Part shown: positions 37,641-46,429 of the stretch, one piece after another | Layout: each line of letters begins with the position of its first letter | How positions within the stretch are numbered: position 1 is the stretch's first letter | Source of the DNA: Rhodoplanes sp963724735 | GTDB taxonomy: Bacteria; Pseudomonadota; Alphaproteobacteria; Rhizobiales; Xanthobacteraceae | Assembly: GCA_963724735.1 (NCBI GenBank) | Contig: CAVRVX010000013.1 | Coordinates: forward strand, 124,001-188,000 | DNA: 64,000 bases | Reading direction: 5' to 3' | Notes under the pieces: generated by a model | The model's input: only the letters and a program-made list of their open reading frames with translations | The model's database searches: none | What the model was told of the DNA's origin: nothing | Translations under genes and position numbers: made by a program

Positions 37641-38564
37641 TGCCGTCGCCCCACCAGATCAACAAAGATGTCCTCGAGGGAGCTTTGCGTCGTGTGCAGG
37701 TCCTTGAATCTGATTCCGGCGAGAGTTCAGGTCCTTCAGCAGCGCGGTGATGCCGGTGCGTTCGCCTTGCGTGTCGTAGGTATAGATCAGCTCGGCGCCG
37801 TCGGCGGCGAGCCGCAGCTGATGGTCCGCGAGCGCGGCGGGAACCGCATCCAGCGGCCTGTGCAGCTCGAGCGTCAGCTGCTTCTTGCCGAGCTTGCGCA
37901 TCAGCGTGGTCTTCTCCTCGACCAGAACGATCTCGCCCTTGTTGATGACGCCGATCCGGTCGGCCATCTCCTCGGCCTCATCGAGATAATGCGTCGTCAG
38001 GATGATGGTGACGCCGGACGCGCGCAGGGCGCGCACGACGTCCCACATGTCCTTGCGCAGCTCGACATCGACGCCGGCCGTCGGCTCGTCGAGGAACAGG
38101 ATTTGCGGCTCGTGCGAAAGCGCCTTGGCGATCAGCACCCGCCGCTTCATGCCGCCCGAGAGCGTCATCATCCGACTGTTCCTCCGCTCCCACAGCGACA
38201 GCTCTTTCAGCACCTTTTCGATATGCGCGGGATTGCTTGGCTTGCCGAACAGACCGCGGCTGAAGCTCACCGTCGCCCATACCGTCTCGAAGGCATCCGT
38301 CGTGAGCTCCTGCGGCACGAGCCCGATCAGCGCGCGCGCCGCGCGGTAGTCGCGGATGATGTCGTGACCATCGACCGACACGCTGCCTTCGGACGGATTG
38401 ATGATGCCGCAGATGATGCCGATCAGCGTCGTCTTGCCTGCGCCGTTTGGACCGAGAAGTCCGAAGATTTCGCCGCGCCGGATGTCCAGGTCGATGCGTT
38501 TGAGCGCATGGAGGCCGGAGGCATAGGTTTTGGAGAGGTTTTGGACGGAGATGATGGACTGCAT
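37637..38564 (-). CDS. ABC exporter ATP-binding protein (YadG-like) with a 3' frameshift
   Basis: ATPase of the exporter. From MQSIISVQNLSKTY: Walker A GPNGAGKTT near residue 38, signature LSGGMKRRV near 133, Walker B ILFLDEPTAGVD near 154 and switch TTHYLDEAEEM. The intact frame ends at 37659 with a non-native tail after LLKDLN. In another frame from about 37727 the expected C-terminus AGIRFKDLHTTQSSLEDIFV then DLVGRRQ continues to a stop at 37637. So one extra base (an A within gaactc on the minus strand) likely separates them. Catalytic domain is complete either way. Confidence 0.88.
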
Positions 38565-38907
38565 GGGAACGAGCGATAGTCGTGGAAAGAGCCGGCAGAA
38601 GGACGACACAATGGGGCGATTTCACGCCGCCGAGCGAGGGGGGCGAGCGGGTGTCCGGCATTCCGCCGGCATAAAGCGCTTTGTCGCGATGGACTTAGGG
38701 CGCGCGCCCATCGCGGACAGACCTTGTTCAAGTTTTCGAAGGCGGTAGGAAGCCGCCCTTGCTCGAACGCGCACGCGCCGAACGACCCCTAACACAAGTC
38801 GCTTCACATAAGGGAAAGCTCCTCGAACGGCATGCGGCGACAACCGCGTGTCGGGTGCAGTCGCCGCCTATCGATCCATCATTCGGCGCTCCGATGCTCG
38901 CGGCCGA
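38565..38907. other. Interval between the exporter ATPase and phasin genes
   Basis: A 343-bp stretch without a credible gene. Promoter for the exporter operon is expected near its left side. I see only a weak inverted repeat (ggcgg / ccgcc around 38741-38757). Confidence 0.4.
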
Positions 38908-39285
38908 TCAGGATGGGCCGCCTTTCGTCGGGATTTTCAGGCTGTCCATCACCACCTTGGCCGCGGTCTCGCTGAGATCCTTGGCCTGCTCGGTCATCGC
39001 CTGCATCTGCGCGCGCATAAACTCCATCTGCAGCCGGCCGAGTTCGTCGACATCCCGCACCTGCAGCAGCTTCCGCGCAAAGTCAAACGCAGTGGCGACA
39101 TTGTGCACGGCATAACCGAGGACTTTGTTGCTCAGTTCCGAACCGCCCATGACATCGCCGGGGACGGCGCGTTGAAAAAACTTGAGGTAACCGTCAATGG
39201 CCGATCTCACCTGATCCAGGCTATGTTCGGTGACCTTACGAACGTCGGAAGGAACTTCGAACGGTGGTATGTTCCCGGTCATCAT
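38908..39285 (-). CDS. Phasin family protein
   Basis: Granule- or membrane-associated protein of the phasin family, 125 residues and strongly helical. Segments HSLDQVRSAIDGYLKFFQRA, NKVLGYAVHNVATAFDFARK and LQMEFMRAQMQAMTEQAKDL are typical. Many such proteins coat polyhydroxyalkanoate granules, but no phaC or phaR is here. GGGGAG lies before tandem ATGs at 39285/39282. Confidence 0.85.
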   Translation of the reverse strand: MMTGNIPPFEVPSDVRKVTEHSLDQVRSAIDGYLKFFQRAVPGDVMGGSELSNKVLGYAVHNVATAFDFARKLLQVRDVDELGRLQMEFMRAQMQAMTEQAKDLSETAAKVVMDSLKIPTKGGPS

Positions 39286-39346
39286 ATTCTCCCCGCCATG
39301 ATGATTGCTCGCCAAAGAGCCGATCGACCTGTGCCTTACCCCTGCG

Positions 39347-39723
39347 TCACGACACAGCAGCTTCACGCAAGTGAGCCGTGTCCGCGACGATGCGCCCGGA
39401 CCAATCGTGGGTCGCCGTAAGCATGGCATCAAGCGGCGCGCGCGATCCGTCCTGCCGCGTGCCGAACACATCCAGTATGGGGTCAGGGCTGTCGTTCATG
39501 ATGTCCGTCGCCATGCCCCCCGGTAACTGCGCCAGCGATCGGCACGGTCTTCCTCGGGAACGATGAGGTCGAGTGCCTGTCCGATCGCTTCCGCCGCTGA
39601 ATAACCGAAAATCTGCGCCGGTGCGGGATTCGATTCGCGAATCACACCGTCCCGATCCGCAACGACAACGGCCCGCGGCTTGGACAGGCTCAGCCTGCCA
39701 GACGGCTCCTGCAATTCCGACAT
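39347..39723 (-). pseudogene. Small PAS-domain protein gene with a homopolymer frameshift
   Basis: From the ATG at 39723: MSELQEPSGRLSLSKPRAVV, then ADRDGVIRESNPAPAQIFGY and EAIGQALDLIVPEEDRADRW, a PAS core. At a run of six C (39516-39521) the frame moves and a plausible PAS second half (MATDIMNDSPDPILDVFGTR, QDGSRAPLDAML) continues to 39347. In the first frame a stop follows at once (39496). The full product would be a 125-residue stand-alone PAS sensor. A base-count error in the C run is as likely as a real mutation. Confidence 0.7.
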
Positions 39724-39915
39724 GAAGCACCCCCGCTGACCCAGCCGTTCAGAGGGTAAAGAGGGTAGCGAGCTTAGCCGATCTTTCCCGATGACGTAAG
39801 GACCAATGCGCGCAAGATCGAACCTGCGACTCTTTCCCGCGCGACGACTGACGACTGTGGATCACCGTCACGCTCGCACGTGCACAATGGCGGAGAAAAG
39901 CGCTCGGTCGTTTCC

Positions 39916-41727
39916 TCACCGAATAGAGCCCGCCGGGAAGGGCTTGCCGCCCATGACCGTTCCGAGCACTTTGATGTCCTTCAAGGCGTCGGGAGAGCTC
40001 ACCTCGAGCGGATTGCGATCGAGAACGGTGAAATCGGCGAGCTTGCCCGCCTTGATCGATCCCTTCTTGTCATCCTCCCCGAGCAGGTAGGCGGCGCCGA
40101 GCGTCACCGCGTGCAGCGCTTCCGAAACAGCGATCCGTTCGTTCTCGCCAAGGACGCGGCCCGACATGGTTTTGCGCGCCGTCGCGGTCCACATCGCGAA
40201 CAGCGGATCCACCGGCGTGACGGAAGCGTCCGAGTGCAGGCTGAAGGGAATGCCCATGCGCTGAACGCTGCCGGCGGGATTCATGTCCTTCGCCCGATCC
40301 GGTCCGACGAAGGTCGAGTAGTGCAGGTCGCCCCAGAAGTAGATGTGATTCGTGAACAGGTTGGTTGCGACCCCGAGCTGCTTCATTTCGACCAGCTGGC
40401 TCTGCGTCACGTACTGATTGTGCTCCAGCCGGTGCCGCGTTGCGAACTGCGGATATTGCCGCTGCGCCGCGGCGATGGCCATCAGCCCCATTTCAGTCGC
40501 CTGATCGGCGTTCGTGTGGATCACGGCCTGGTAGCCGCGCTTGTGCACTTCGAACACCCATTTGTTCAGGTCATCCTGCGAAATATTGGCGACGCCGTTC
40601 GCGAACGTCTTGTAATAATAGGGCCACAGAAACAGGCCGGTGTAGCCCTGGATGGATCCGTCGACGACGAATTTGACGCCGCCGAAGCTGAGACGGTCGG
40701 TGTCGTGCTTGTGCATTTCGGCGAGATAGTCGAGGCCGCCCTTCGCCGCGATTTCCCCTTGTTGGAAGATTTGGATGATCGGGTTCAGGACGATCCGTAC
40801 CGGAAAATCGGGATCGGAGGCGGCTGCCTGATAGGCCTTGTAAGCTCCGGGGATCGAGCCGAACGACAGATCGGCGAACGTCGTCACCCCGACGCGATGC
40901 GCGAGCTTGGCGGCGTCCCAGGTGGCCTTCCGCAGGACGGAAGCGTCGAGCGGCGGCAGCTTCGCAACGAACGTCAGCGCCGCCTCGATCTCTTCGATCT
41001 CGCCGGTCGGCTTGCCGTCCTTCTTGATGATCCCCTTCACACTGGTGCTGTCGCCAATTCCGGCAATCTCGAACGCCTTGCTGTTTGCGTAGTAGATGTG
41101 CATCGAAAGATTTTCGATGAAGATCGGGTGGCCGTTCGAGATCGGATCGAGATCGGCGCGGGTGAGCGGCGAGTTATTGTAGAATTCCGGCTGGTAACCC
41201 CAGGCGATCAACCATCGACCATCGGCCGGCAGCTTGGCGGCGGCGTCTCGGAGACGGTCGAGGGTGGCCTGTTTGGTCTCCAATCCCTTGACCACGGTCC
41301 CGTCGGGCGCCGTCCGGTCGAATTGCCCCACATATACGCCTTGCCAAAGCACCCCGGTGATCTGCGGATGCATGTGCGCTTCGATGAAGCCCGGAACGAT
41401 CACCGCATCTTGAAATCGCCGGTCGATCTCCACTTGCTGGTTGGTGACCCAACCGCGGACTTCGTCCAACGTGCCGACGCCAAGGATCTTGCCGTCCATC
41501 ACCGCCACCGCTTCGGCGGTGGGCGTGCCGGGATCGAGAGTCACGATCGTCTTCGCCGTGTAGATGGTGATTTTTCGCCCCGCCGGCTCGGCGGGAGGCG
41601 CTGCGGGACTGGTCGGAACGAGCGCATCGACGCCGCGCGGCTCGCGGGCAAGCTCGTTATGGGCGACCGCCAATGTCGGCGCCGCCAGGAGAGCCGCGGC
41701 AAGGAAGACTCGATTCATCGTGCGCAT
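39916..41727 (-). CDS. Exported amidohydrolase family 3 protein (YtcJ-like)
   Basis: A 603-residue metal-dependent hydrolase with a signal peptide (MRTMNRVFLAAALLAAPTLA). The metal motif is GFIEAHMHP, later histidines in VIHTNADQ and RHRLEHNQ, and Asp in LHSDASVTPVDP; KFVVDGSIQGYTG is typical of this branch. The C-terminal GSIKAGKLADFTVLD returns to the small beta domain. YtcJ-like enzymes act on amide or formamide substrates that are mostly unknown. A periplasmic location is inferred. Confidence 0.9.
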   Translation of the reverse strand: MRTMNRVFLAAALLAAPTLAVAHNELAREPRGVDALVPTSPAAPPAEPAGRKITIYTAKTIVTLDPGTPTAEAVAVMDGKILGVGTLDEVRGWVTNQQVEIDRRFQDAVIVPGFIEAHMHPQITGVLWQGVYVGQFDRTAPDGTVVKGLETKQATLDRLRDAAAKLPADGRWLIAWGYQPEFYNNSPLTRADLDPISNGHPIFIENLSMHIYYANSKAFEIAGIGDSTSVKGIIKKDGKPTGEIEEIEAALTFVAKLPPLDASVLRKATWDAAKLAHRVGVTTFADLSFGSIPGAYKAYQAAASDPDFPVRIVLNPIIQIFQQGEIAAKGGLDYLAEMHKHDTDRLSFGGVKFVVDGSIQGYTGLFLWPYYYKTFANGVANISQDDLNKWVFEVHKRGYQAVIHTNADQATEMGLMAIAAAQRQYPQFATRHRLEHNQYVTQSQLVEMKQLGVATNLFTNHIYFWGDLHYSTFVGPDRAKDMNPAGSVQRMGIPFSLHSDASVTPVDPLFAMWTATARKTMSGRVLGENERIAVSEALHAVTLGAAYLLGEDDKKGSIKAGKLADFTVLDRNPLEVSSPDALKDIKVLGTVMGGKPFPAGSIR

Positions 41728-41908
41728 GTTACTGCTCCTTCCTCGGTCGCGATGTCCCTGATGCATCCGAAAGGCGCGGATGCTGGCCCGCTTCCGACCG
41801 CCTCGCAAGAGGCGGTTCGGACGTCGGTCTTGCAGATGCCCCCTCGCGCGAATCTGAGCTGTGCGGCATCGTGCGACGGACTGCCTCCCGTATTTTCGGA
41901 AAGCCAGA

Positions 41909-41983
41909 TGGTGGGCGCTGCAGGGATTGAACCTGCGACCCCACCCGTGTGAAGGGTGTGCTCTCCCGCTGAGCTAAGCGCCC
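41909..41983 (-). tRNA. tRNA-Val (anticodon CAC)
   Basis: Minus-strand cloverleaf: acceptor gggcgct / agcgccc, D arm gctc...gagc, anticodon stem caccc / gggtg with loop ttcacac (CAC), T arm gcagg-ttcaatc-cctgc, and encoded CCA. 75 nt. Confidence 0.95.
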
Positions 41984-42130
41984 GCCGCGCTGCGATAACG
42001 ATCCGCTGGCGTCAAGCGCCAGCCGCGCGACCATGCATGGATTTAATCGGCGCGCCTGCGCGCGGTCAAGCCACGGATGCGCCGATGCGTCCACCGAATG
42101 CGCGCGCCGAACGATATTATCGACTTCGCC

Positions 42131-42640
42131 TCAGCGCGCGTCCGGCGCTGCGGTCGCCGGCGCCGCGGCAGCAGGAGTCGCAGGTTGCGCCGCTACGGCC
42201 GGCGTGGTCTGGCCCGCTTGCGCCGGCGCCTGCCTCGCCCCGAGGCTCGGGCGCTTGGCCCGCGGCTTCCTCGCGGCGGCGGCCGGCTGCAACTCGGCAT
42301 AGACCGGATTCGGCTCGAGACGCGCCGCCTCGGATTGCATGCCGATGAAGTTCTTCTCGGCGGGGATCACGCGCACGGTCATCGCCCGCGGTTGATAGCG
42401 CGCGAGCGAGAAGCTCACCTCGATATTGCCTCCCGGAACGACCGGCAAAGCGCACGGCGTCACGCAGCTTGCGCCGCTCGACAGTTTCGCCTCGGCGCCG
42501 GCCGGATCGGACTCAAGCTTGAGGGTGAGCGGCTCCGATCCTTTGCCGCCCAGGCCGAAGGATGGAATCTGAAAGCTCGTCAGCGATTCGCATCCGGCGA
42601 GCAGCAGGCCGCAGGCGGCGACGGCAAGGATTCGGTTCAT
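42131..42640 (-). CDS. PEGA-like lipoprotein
   Basis: A 169-residue lipoprotein: MNRILAVAACGLLLAGCESL with lipobox LLAGC, so the mature protein starts at a lipidated Cys. The middle LTLKLESDPAGAEAKLSSG and VPGGNIEVSFSLARYQPR resemble the PEGA-type surface fold, with a likely disulfide between SCVTPC cysteines. The last 50 residues are Ala/Pro-rich. Role unknown. Confidence 0.75.
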   Translation of the reverse strand: MNRILAVAACGLLLAGCESLTSFQIPSFGLGGKGSEPLTLKLESDPAGAEAKLSSGASCVTPCALPVVPGGNIEVSFSLARYQPRAMTVRVIPAEKNFIGMQSEAARLEPNPVYAELQPAAAARKPRAKRPSLGARQAPAQAGQTTPAVAAQPATPAAAAPATAAPDAR

Positions 42641-42764
42641 GAGATACTCTTCGACAATGATCCCCAGGTGGGGACCAGCATACGAATGCCGTCGCCGCAA
42701 GGCAACAGCATGAGTCCGCCGCCGCGACGGTCCCCTAACCGCCCTTCGCGCCCCATGCGGGGCG

Positions 42765-43475
42765 TCACGACCGCCACGCGGCGAGCGGTGCGCGCTCTAT
42801 CATCTCCGTCACGGCGGCGAGAAGCTCGTCGAAATGGCTGATGACGCGGTCGGGCCGATGTCGCGTGACCGGGGTTTCGGTGTAACCAAAGTCGACGGCG
42901 ATCACCGGCATGTTCACCGCGCGCGCGGTTGCGATATCGACCAAGGAGTCGCCGACCATGAGCGCCAAGTCCGGGCTCCCGCCGGCGGCCGCGACCGTGG
43001 CGGTCAGAATGCGCGGATCGGGCTTCTGAACGCCGAACGTGTCCTGACCGCAAATCGCAGCGAACCGGCGCGACAGGTCGAGCGCATCGAGCAGCTTGAC
43101 CGAGAGACGCTCCAGCTTGTTGGTGCAGACGGCGAGCCGAAAGCCGCGGGCGGCAAGGGCGTCGAGCGCGTCCTCCACGCCGGGGAATGGGCGCGAGAGC
43201 TCGGCAATGCGCGCTTCATAAGCGGATACATAGGTCGCAAACAGCCGGTCGGCTTCCACGGCCGTCAGCACGCGGCCCTTCGCCGCGAGGCCCCGCTCGA
43301 TCAGCTTGCGGGCGCCGCCGCCGATGAACTGGCGCGCCTGCCCGAACGGCACCGGATCGACCCCTTCCTGCTCGAGCAGCGCATTGAGCGTAGCGATCAG
43401 GTCGGGCGCGGTGTCGACCAGCGTCCCGTCGAGATCGAAAATGACCGTGGGCGGCGTTGTCGGCTGTTGCGGCAT
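42765..43475 (-). CDS. gph: Phosphoglycolate phosphatase
   Basis: HAD-superfamily phosphatase of 236 residues. Motif I FDLDGTLVDT (nucleophile Asp), motif II VCTNK, motif III Lys in QKPDPR and motif IV VGDSLVDIATA are all present, with the helical cap of subclass I between. It removes phosphate from 2-phosphoglycolate produced by DNA repair or oxygenase activity. Linked here with rpiA (divergent, 229 bp), as in many rhizobia. Confidence 0.92.
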   Translation of the reverse strand: MPQQPTTPPTVIFDLDGTLVDTAPDLIATLNALLEQEGVDPVPFGQARQFIGGGARKLIERGLAAKGRVLTAVEADRLFATYVSAYEARIAELSRPFPGVEDALDALAARGFRLAVCTNKLERLSVKLLDALDLSRRFAAICGQDTFGVQKPDPRILTATVAAAGGSPDLALMVGDSLVDIATARAVNMPVIAVDFGYTETPVTRHRPDRVISHFDELLAAVTEMIERAPLAAWRS

Positions 43476-43704
43476 GTCCGGCGAAGCGAGCGGCGCCCCA
43501 GGGCCCGCTCAACGTTCAATCACATGGACGCGCTTGGCGAGCAAGGGCCCTTGATGCAAGCGCCGGCGCCGGCCGCTGCGCGGCTCGGGCCAGAGAGACG
43601 GCGACGCACGGCGCTCATGAACCGTTTGCCGGCTATGCTCAGCCGCGGAAGCAAGCTACATAGCCTCGAATCCGCGACAAGGTCGACGACCGGCGGCGAG
43701 CACG

Positions 43705-44400
43705 ATGAACACCGAGGAACAGAAACGCGCCGCGGCGGCGCGCGCGGTCGAATTCGTTCGACCCGGCATGCGGGTCGGGCTGGGAACCGGCTCGACGGCG
43801 CGCCATTTCGTCGAGCTGCTGGGCGAACGGGTCCGCGGCGGCCTCGACATTGTCGGGGTCCCCACATCGCAAGCCACACGAGCGGACGCCGTGCGCGCGG
43901 GCATTCCGCTCACGACGTTGGAGGAAGTTCCGGAACTCGACCTAACCATTGACGGAGCTGACGAAATCGCTCGCGATCTCAGCGCGATCAAGGGCGGAGG
44001 CGGGGCGCTTCTGCGGGAGAAGATCGTGGCCGCCGCCTCCGCTACCATGATCGTTATCGCCGACGAGTCGAAGTGGGTCGACACGCTCGGCCGCTATCCG
44101 CTGCCGATCGAAGTGGTGCCGTTCGGGATTGTCCCCACGCAGCGGGCGGTCGAGCGCGCCGCCGCCGAGCTCGGATGCCCGGGAACGGCGCTGCTGCGGT
44201 GCACGCGCGAGGGCCATCCTTTTGTCACGGATGGAGGGCACCTGATCTTCGATCTTTCGCTCGGGCGCATTCCTGAGCCGCGTCTGCTCGGGCTGCGGCT
44301 GACCGAAATTCCGGGCGTTGTTGAGCATGGCCTGTTTATCGACTTGGTGCGGATGGCGATCATCGCCGGGCCGCACGGCGTTCGCATCGAAGAAGCGTAG
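43705..44400 (+). CDS. rpiA: Ribose-5-phosphate isomerase A
   Basis: Interconverts ribose 5-phosphate and ribulose 5-phosphate. The 231-residue protein shows GLGTGSTARHFV, the active-site LTIDGADEI with the catalytic Asp/Glu, KGGGGALLREK with a substrate-binding lysine, and FVTDGGHLIFD. Followed after 21 bp by a DUF2059 gene and then gor on the same strand. Confidence 0.96.
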   Translation: MNTEEQKRAAAARAVEFVRPGMRVGLGTGSTARHFVELLGERVRGGLDIVGVPTSQATRADAVRAGIPLTTLEEVPELDLTIDGADEIARDLSAIKGGGGALLREKIVAAASATMIVIADESKWVDTLGRYPLPIEVVPFGIVPTQRAVERAAAELGCPGTALLRCTREGHPFVTDGGHLIFDLSLGRIPEPRLLGLRLTEIPGVVEHGLFIDLVRMAIIAGPHGVRIEEA

Positions 44401-44421
44401 ACGCATCAAGGGGGATTCATC

Positions 44422-44937
44422 ATGCAACTCCGCTGGTTTGCGCGGATCGCCGTGGCCGCGACGCTCGCCGTTGGGTCGCTTCTCCTTTCGGCGGCTTCCG
44501 GCGCGGCGCAACAGCACCCCTCGCCTGCTTCGGTGGCCCTTGCGCGCGAACTGCTGGCTCTGAAGGGCGGCGACGTCCTCTTCAGTCCGTTCGTGAGCGG
44601 CGTGGTCGAGACCGTGAAAAATGTCTTCCTCCCGACCAATCCGAATCTCGGCAACGAGCTGAACGATGTCGCGGCGAAACTGCGCAAGGATTATGAGCCG
44701 AAGCGCGACGAGCTCCTCAACGAGGTGGCGCGCGTCTATGCTGAACGCTTCTCCGAACAGGAGCTCAAGGCGCTGATCGCCTTTTACAAGAGTCCGCTCG
44801 GCCGCAAGATGGTGATGGACGAGCCGACGATCATCGATGAGAGCATGCGCCGGGCGCAGACCTGGGGCGACGCTTTGTCGAGCGAGGTGATGGAGCGGTT
44901 TCGCCAGGAGATGAAGAAGAAGGGCCACGACCTGTAA
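44422..44937 (+). CDS. DUF2059 domain secreted protein
   Basis: A 171-residue protein with a signal sequence (hydrophobic core about 10-25, cleavage near GAAQQ). The mature helical domain has NEVARVYAERFSEQELKALI and AFYKSPLGRKMVMDEP, diagnostic of DUF2059. Function unknown; it may be periplasmic. Its TAA shares an A with the gor ATG (TAATG). Confidence 0.88.
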   Translation: MQLRWFARIAVAATLAVGSLLLSAASGAAQQHPSPASVALARELLALKGGDVLFSPFVSGVVETVKNVFLPTNPNLGNELNDVAAKLRKDYEPKRDELLNEVARVYAERFSEQELKALIAFYKSPLGRKMVMDEPTIIDESMRRAQTWGDALSSEVMERFRQEMKKKGHDL

Positions 44938-46325
44938 TGTCCGGCGCGCGCGAGGTCGACCTCTTCGTCATCGGCGCGGGATCGGGCGGCGTCCGCGCCG
45001 CGCGGATCGCGGCCGGTTATGGCGCGCGCGTCATGATCGCCGAAGAGGATCGGGTCGGCGGAACCTGCGTCATTCGCGGCTGCGTGCCGAAAAAGCTGCT
45101 GGTGTACGCCTCGCGCTTTCCGCACGACTTCGAGGATGCCGAGGGCTTCGGCTTTTCCCGCGCGACGTTCGCGTTCGACTGGCCGTCCCTGATCGCCAAC
45201 AAAGACCGGGAGATCGCGCGCCTCGAGGCGGCCTATACGACGACGCTGGAGAAATCGGGTGTCGCCCTCGTCAAGAGCCGCGCCGTTTTCGAAGACGCGC
45301 ATACCCTCCGGCTGGTGGCGACCGGCGAACGCGTGCGCGCGAAACACATCCTGATTGCGACCGGCTCATCGCCCAATCTCGGCCCTCCGATCCCCGGCAT
45401 CGAGCACGTCATTTCGTCGAACGAGGTGTTCCACCTTCCTGAATTCCCCGAACGCATTCTGATTCAGGGCGGCAGTTACATCGCCGTCGAGTTCGCCTGC
45501 ATCTTTGCCGGCCTCGGCGCCAAAGTGAGCCTCGTCTATCGCGGCGAAAATATTCTGCGCGGCTTCGACGACGAGCTGCGCCAGCACGTGCGCATGGAGA
45601 TGGAAAAGCGCGGCATCCATGTGATCACCGGCAGCACGGTGACGGCGGTGGAGCCGCTCGCGCAGCAATTCTCGGTGCATCTCTCCGGCGGCCTGACGGT
45701 GAGCGCCGACCAAGTGATGTTCGCGCTCGGCCGGCCGCCCAACGTCCGCGGACTCGGGCTGGAAAACGCCGGGGTGGCGGTCGGCGCCAACGGCGCGATC
45801 GTGGTGGACGAGTATTCGCGCTCCTCGACGCCGCATATCTACGCGGTCGGCGACGTGACCAACCGGGTCAATCTGACGCCGGTCGCGATCCGCGAAGGAC
45901 AAGCGGTCGCCGACACCGTGTTCGGCGGCAAGCCGACTAAGGTCGACCACACCAACGTGCCGACCGCCGTCTTCAGCGAACCCGAATTGGGCACGGTCGG
46001 CCTGACGCAAGCCCAGGCGGCCGCCCGGTTCGCGCGGGTCGACGTCTACAAGACGATGTTCCGGCCGATGAAGGCGACGCTGTCGGGCCGCGACACCACC
46101 ATGTTCTTCAAGCTTCTGGTCGACGGCGCGAGCGACCGTGTGGTCGGCTGCCATATCCTCGGCGAAGGGGCGGCTGAGATGATTCAGCTGGTCGGCATCG
46201 CGCTGAAAATGGGCGCCACCAAAGCCGATTTCGACGCCACCATGGCGGTGCACCCGACCGCGGCGGAGGAACTGGTGACGATGCGTGAGCCGGCCGAGCA
46301 GTTGCAGCGCGAGGCGGCGGAGTAG
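44937..46325 (+). CDS. gor: Glutathione-disulfide reductase
   Basis: FAD flavoenzyme reducing GSSG with NADPH. 462 residues: FAD motif VIGAGSGGVRAARIA, redox disulfide GGTCVIRGCVPKK (Cys44/Cys49), NADPH-binding IQGGSYIAVEFA, FAD motif YAVGDVT and the C-terminal HPTAAEE with the catalytic His-Glu. The motif CVIRGC instead of CVNVGC is the usual alphaproteobacterial variant. Confidence 0.94.
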   Translation: MSGAREVDLFVIGAGSGGVRAARIAAGYGARVMIAEEDRVGGTCVIRGCVPKKLLVYASRFPHDFEDAEGFGFSRATFAFDWPSLIANKDREIARLEAAYTTTLEKSGVALVKSRAVFEDAHTLRLVATGERVRAKHILIATGSSPNLGPPIPGIEHVISSNEVFHLPEFPERILIQGGSYIAVEFACIFAGLGAKVSLVYRGENILRGFDDELRQHVRMEMEKRGIHVITGSTVTAVEPLAQQFSVHLSGGLTVSADQVMFALGRPPNVRGLGLENAGVAVGANGAIVVDEYSRSSTPHIYAVGDVTNRVNLTPVAIREGQAVADTVFGGKPTKVDHTNVPTAVFSEPELGTVGLTQAQAAARFARVDVYKTMFRPMKATLSGRDTTMFFKLLVDGASDRVVGCHILGEGAAEMIQLVGIALKMGATKADFDATMAVHPTAAEELVTMREPAEQLQREAAE

Positions 46326-46429
46326 GCCCGGGCGCTCGGTTGCCCTGGTTTGAACAAACTGCTCTCGTGTATAGGCTTTCCTCCCGGCCCGGCGCGGGCC
46401 GTACGATCGGATCAATACGGAGCTTCATC

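Noticed and set aside
39880..41952. Plus-strand frame of 690 codons antisense to the amidohydrolase gene
   Set aside because: The minus-strand frame encodes a clear amidohydrolase with signal peptide and metal motifs; the plus-strand frame has no such pattern.
41729..42094. Minus-strand open frame of 121 codons over the tRNA-Val region
   Set aside because: Its core (LAQRESTPFTRVGSQVQSLQR) is the translation of the tRNA-Val sequence, a well-known source of false genes.
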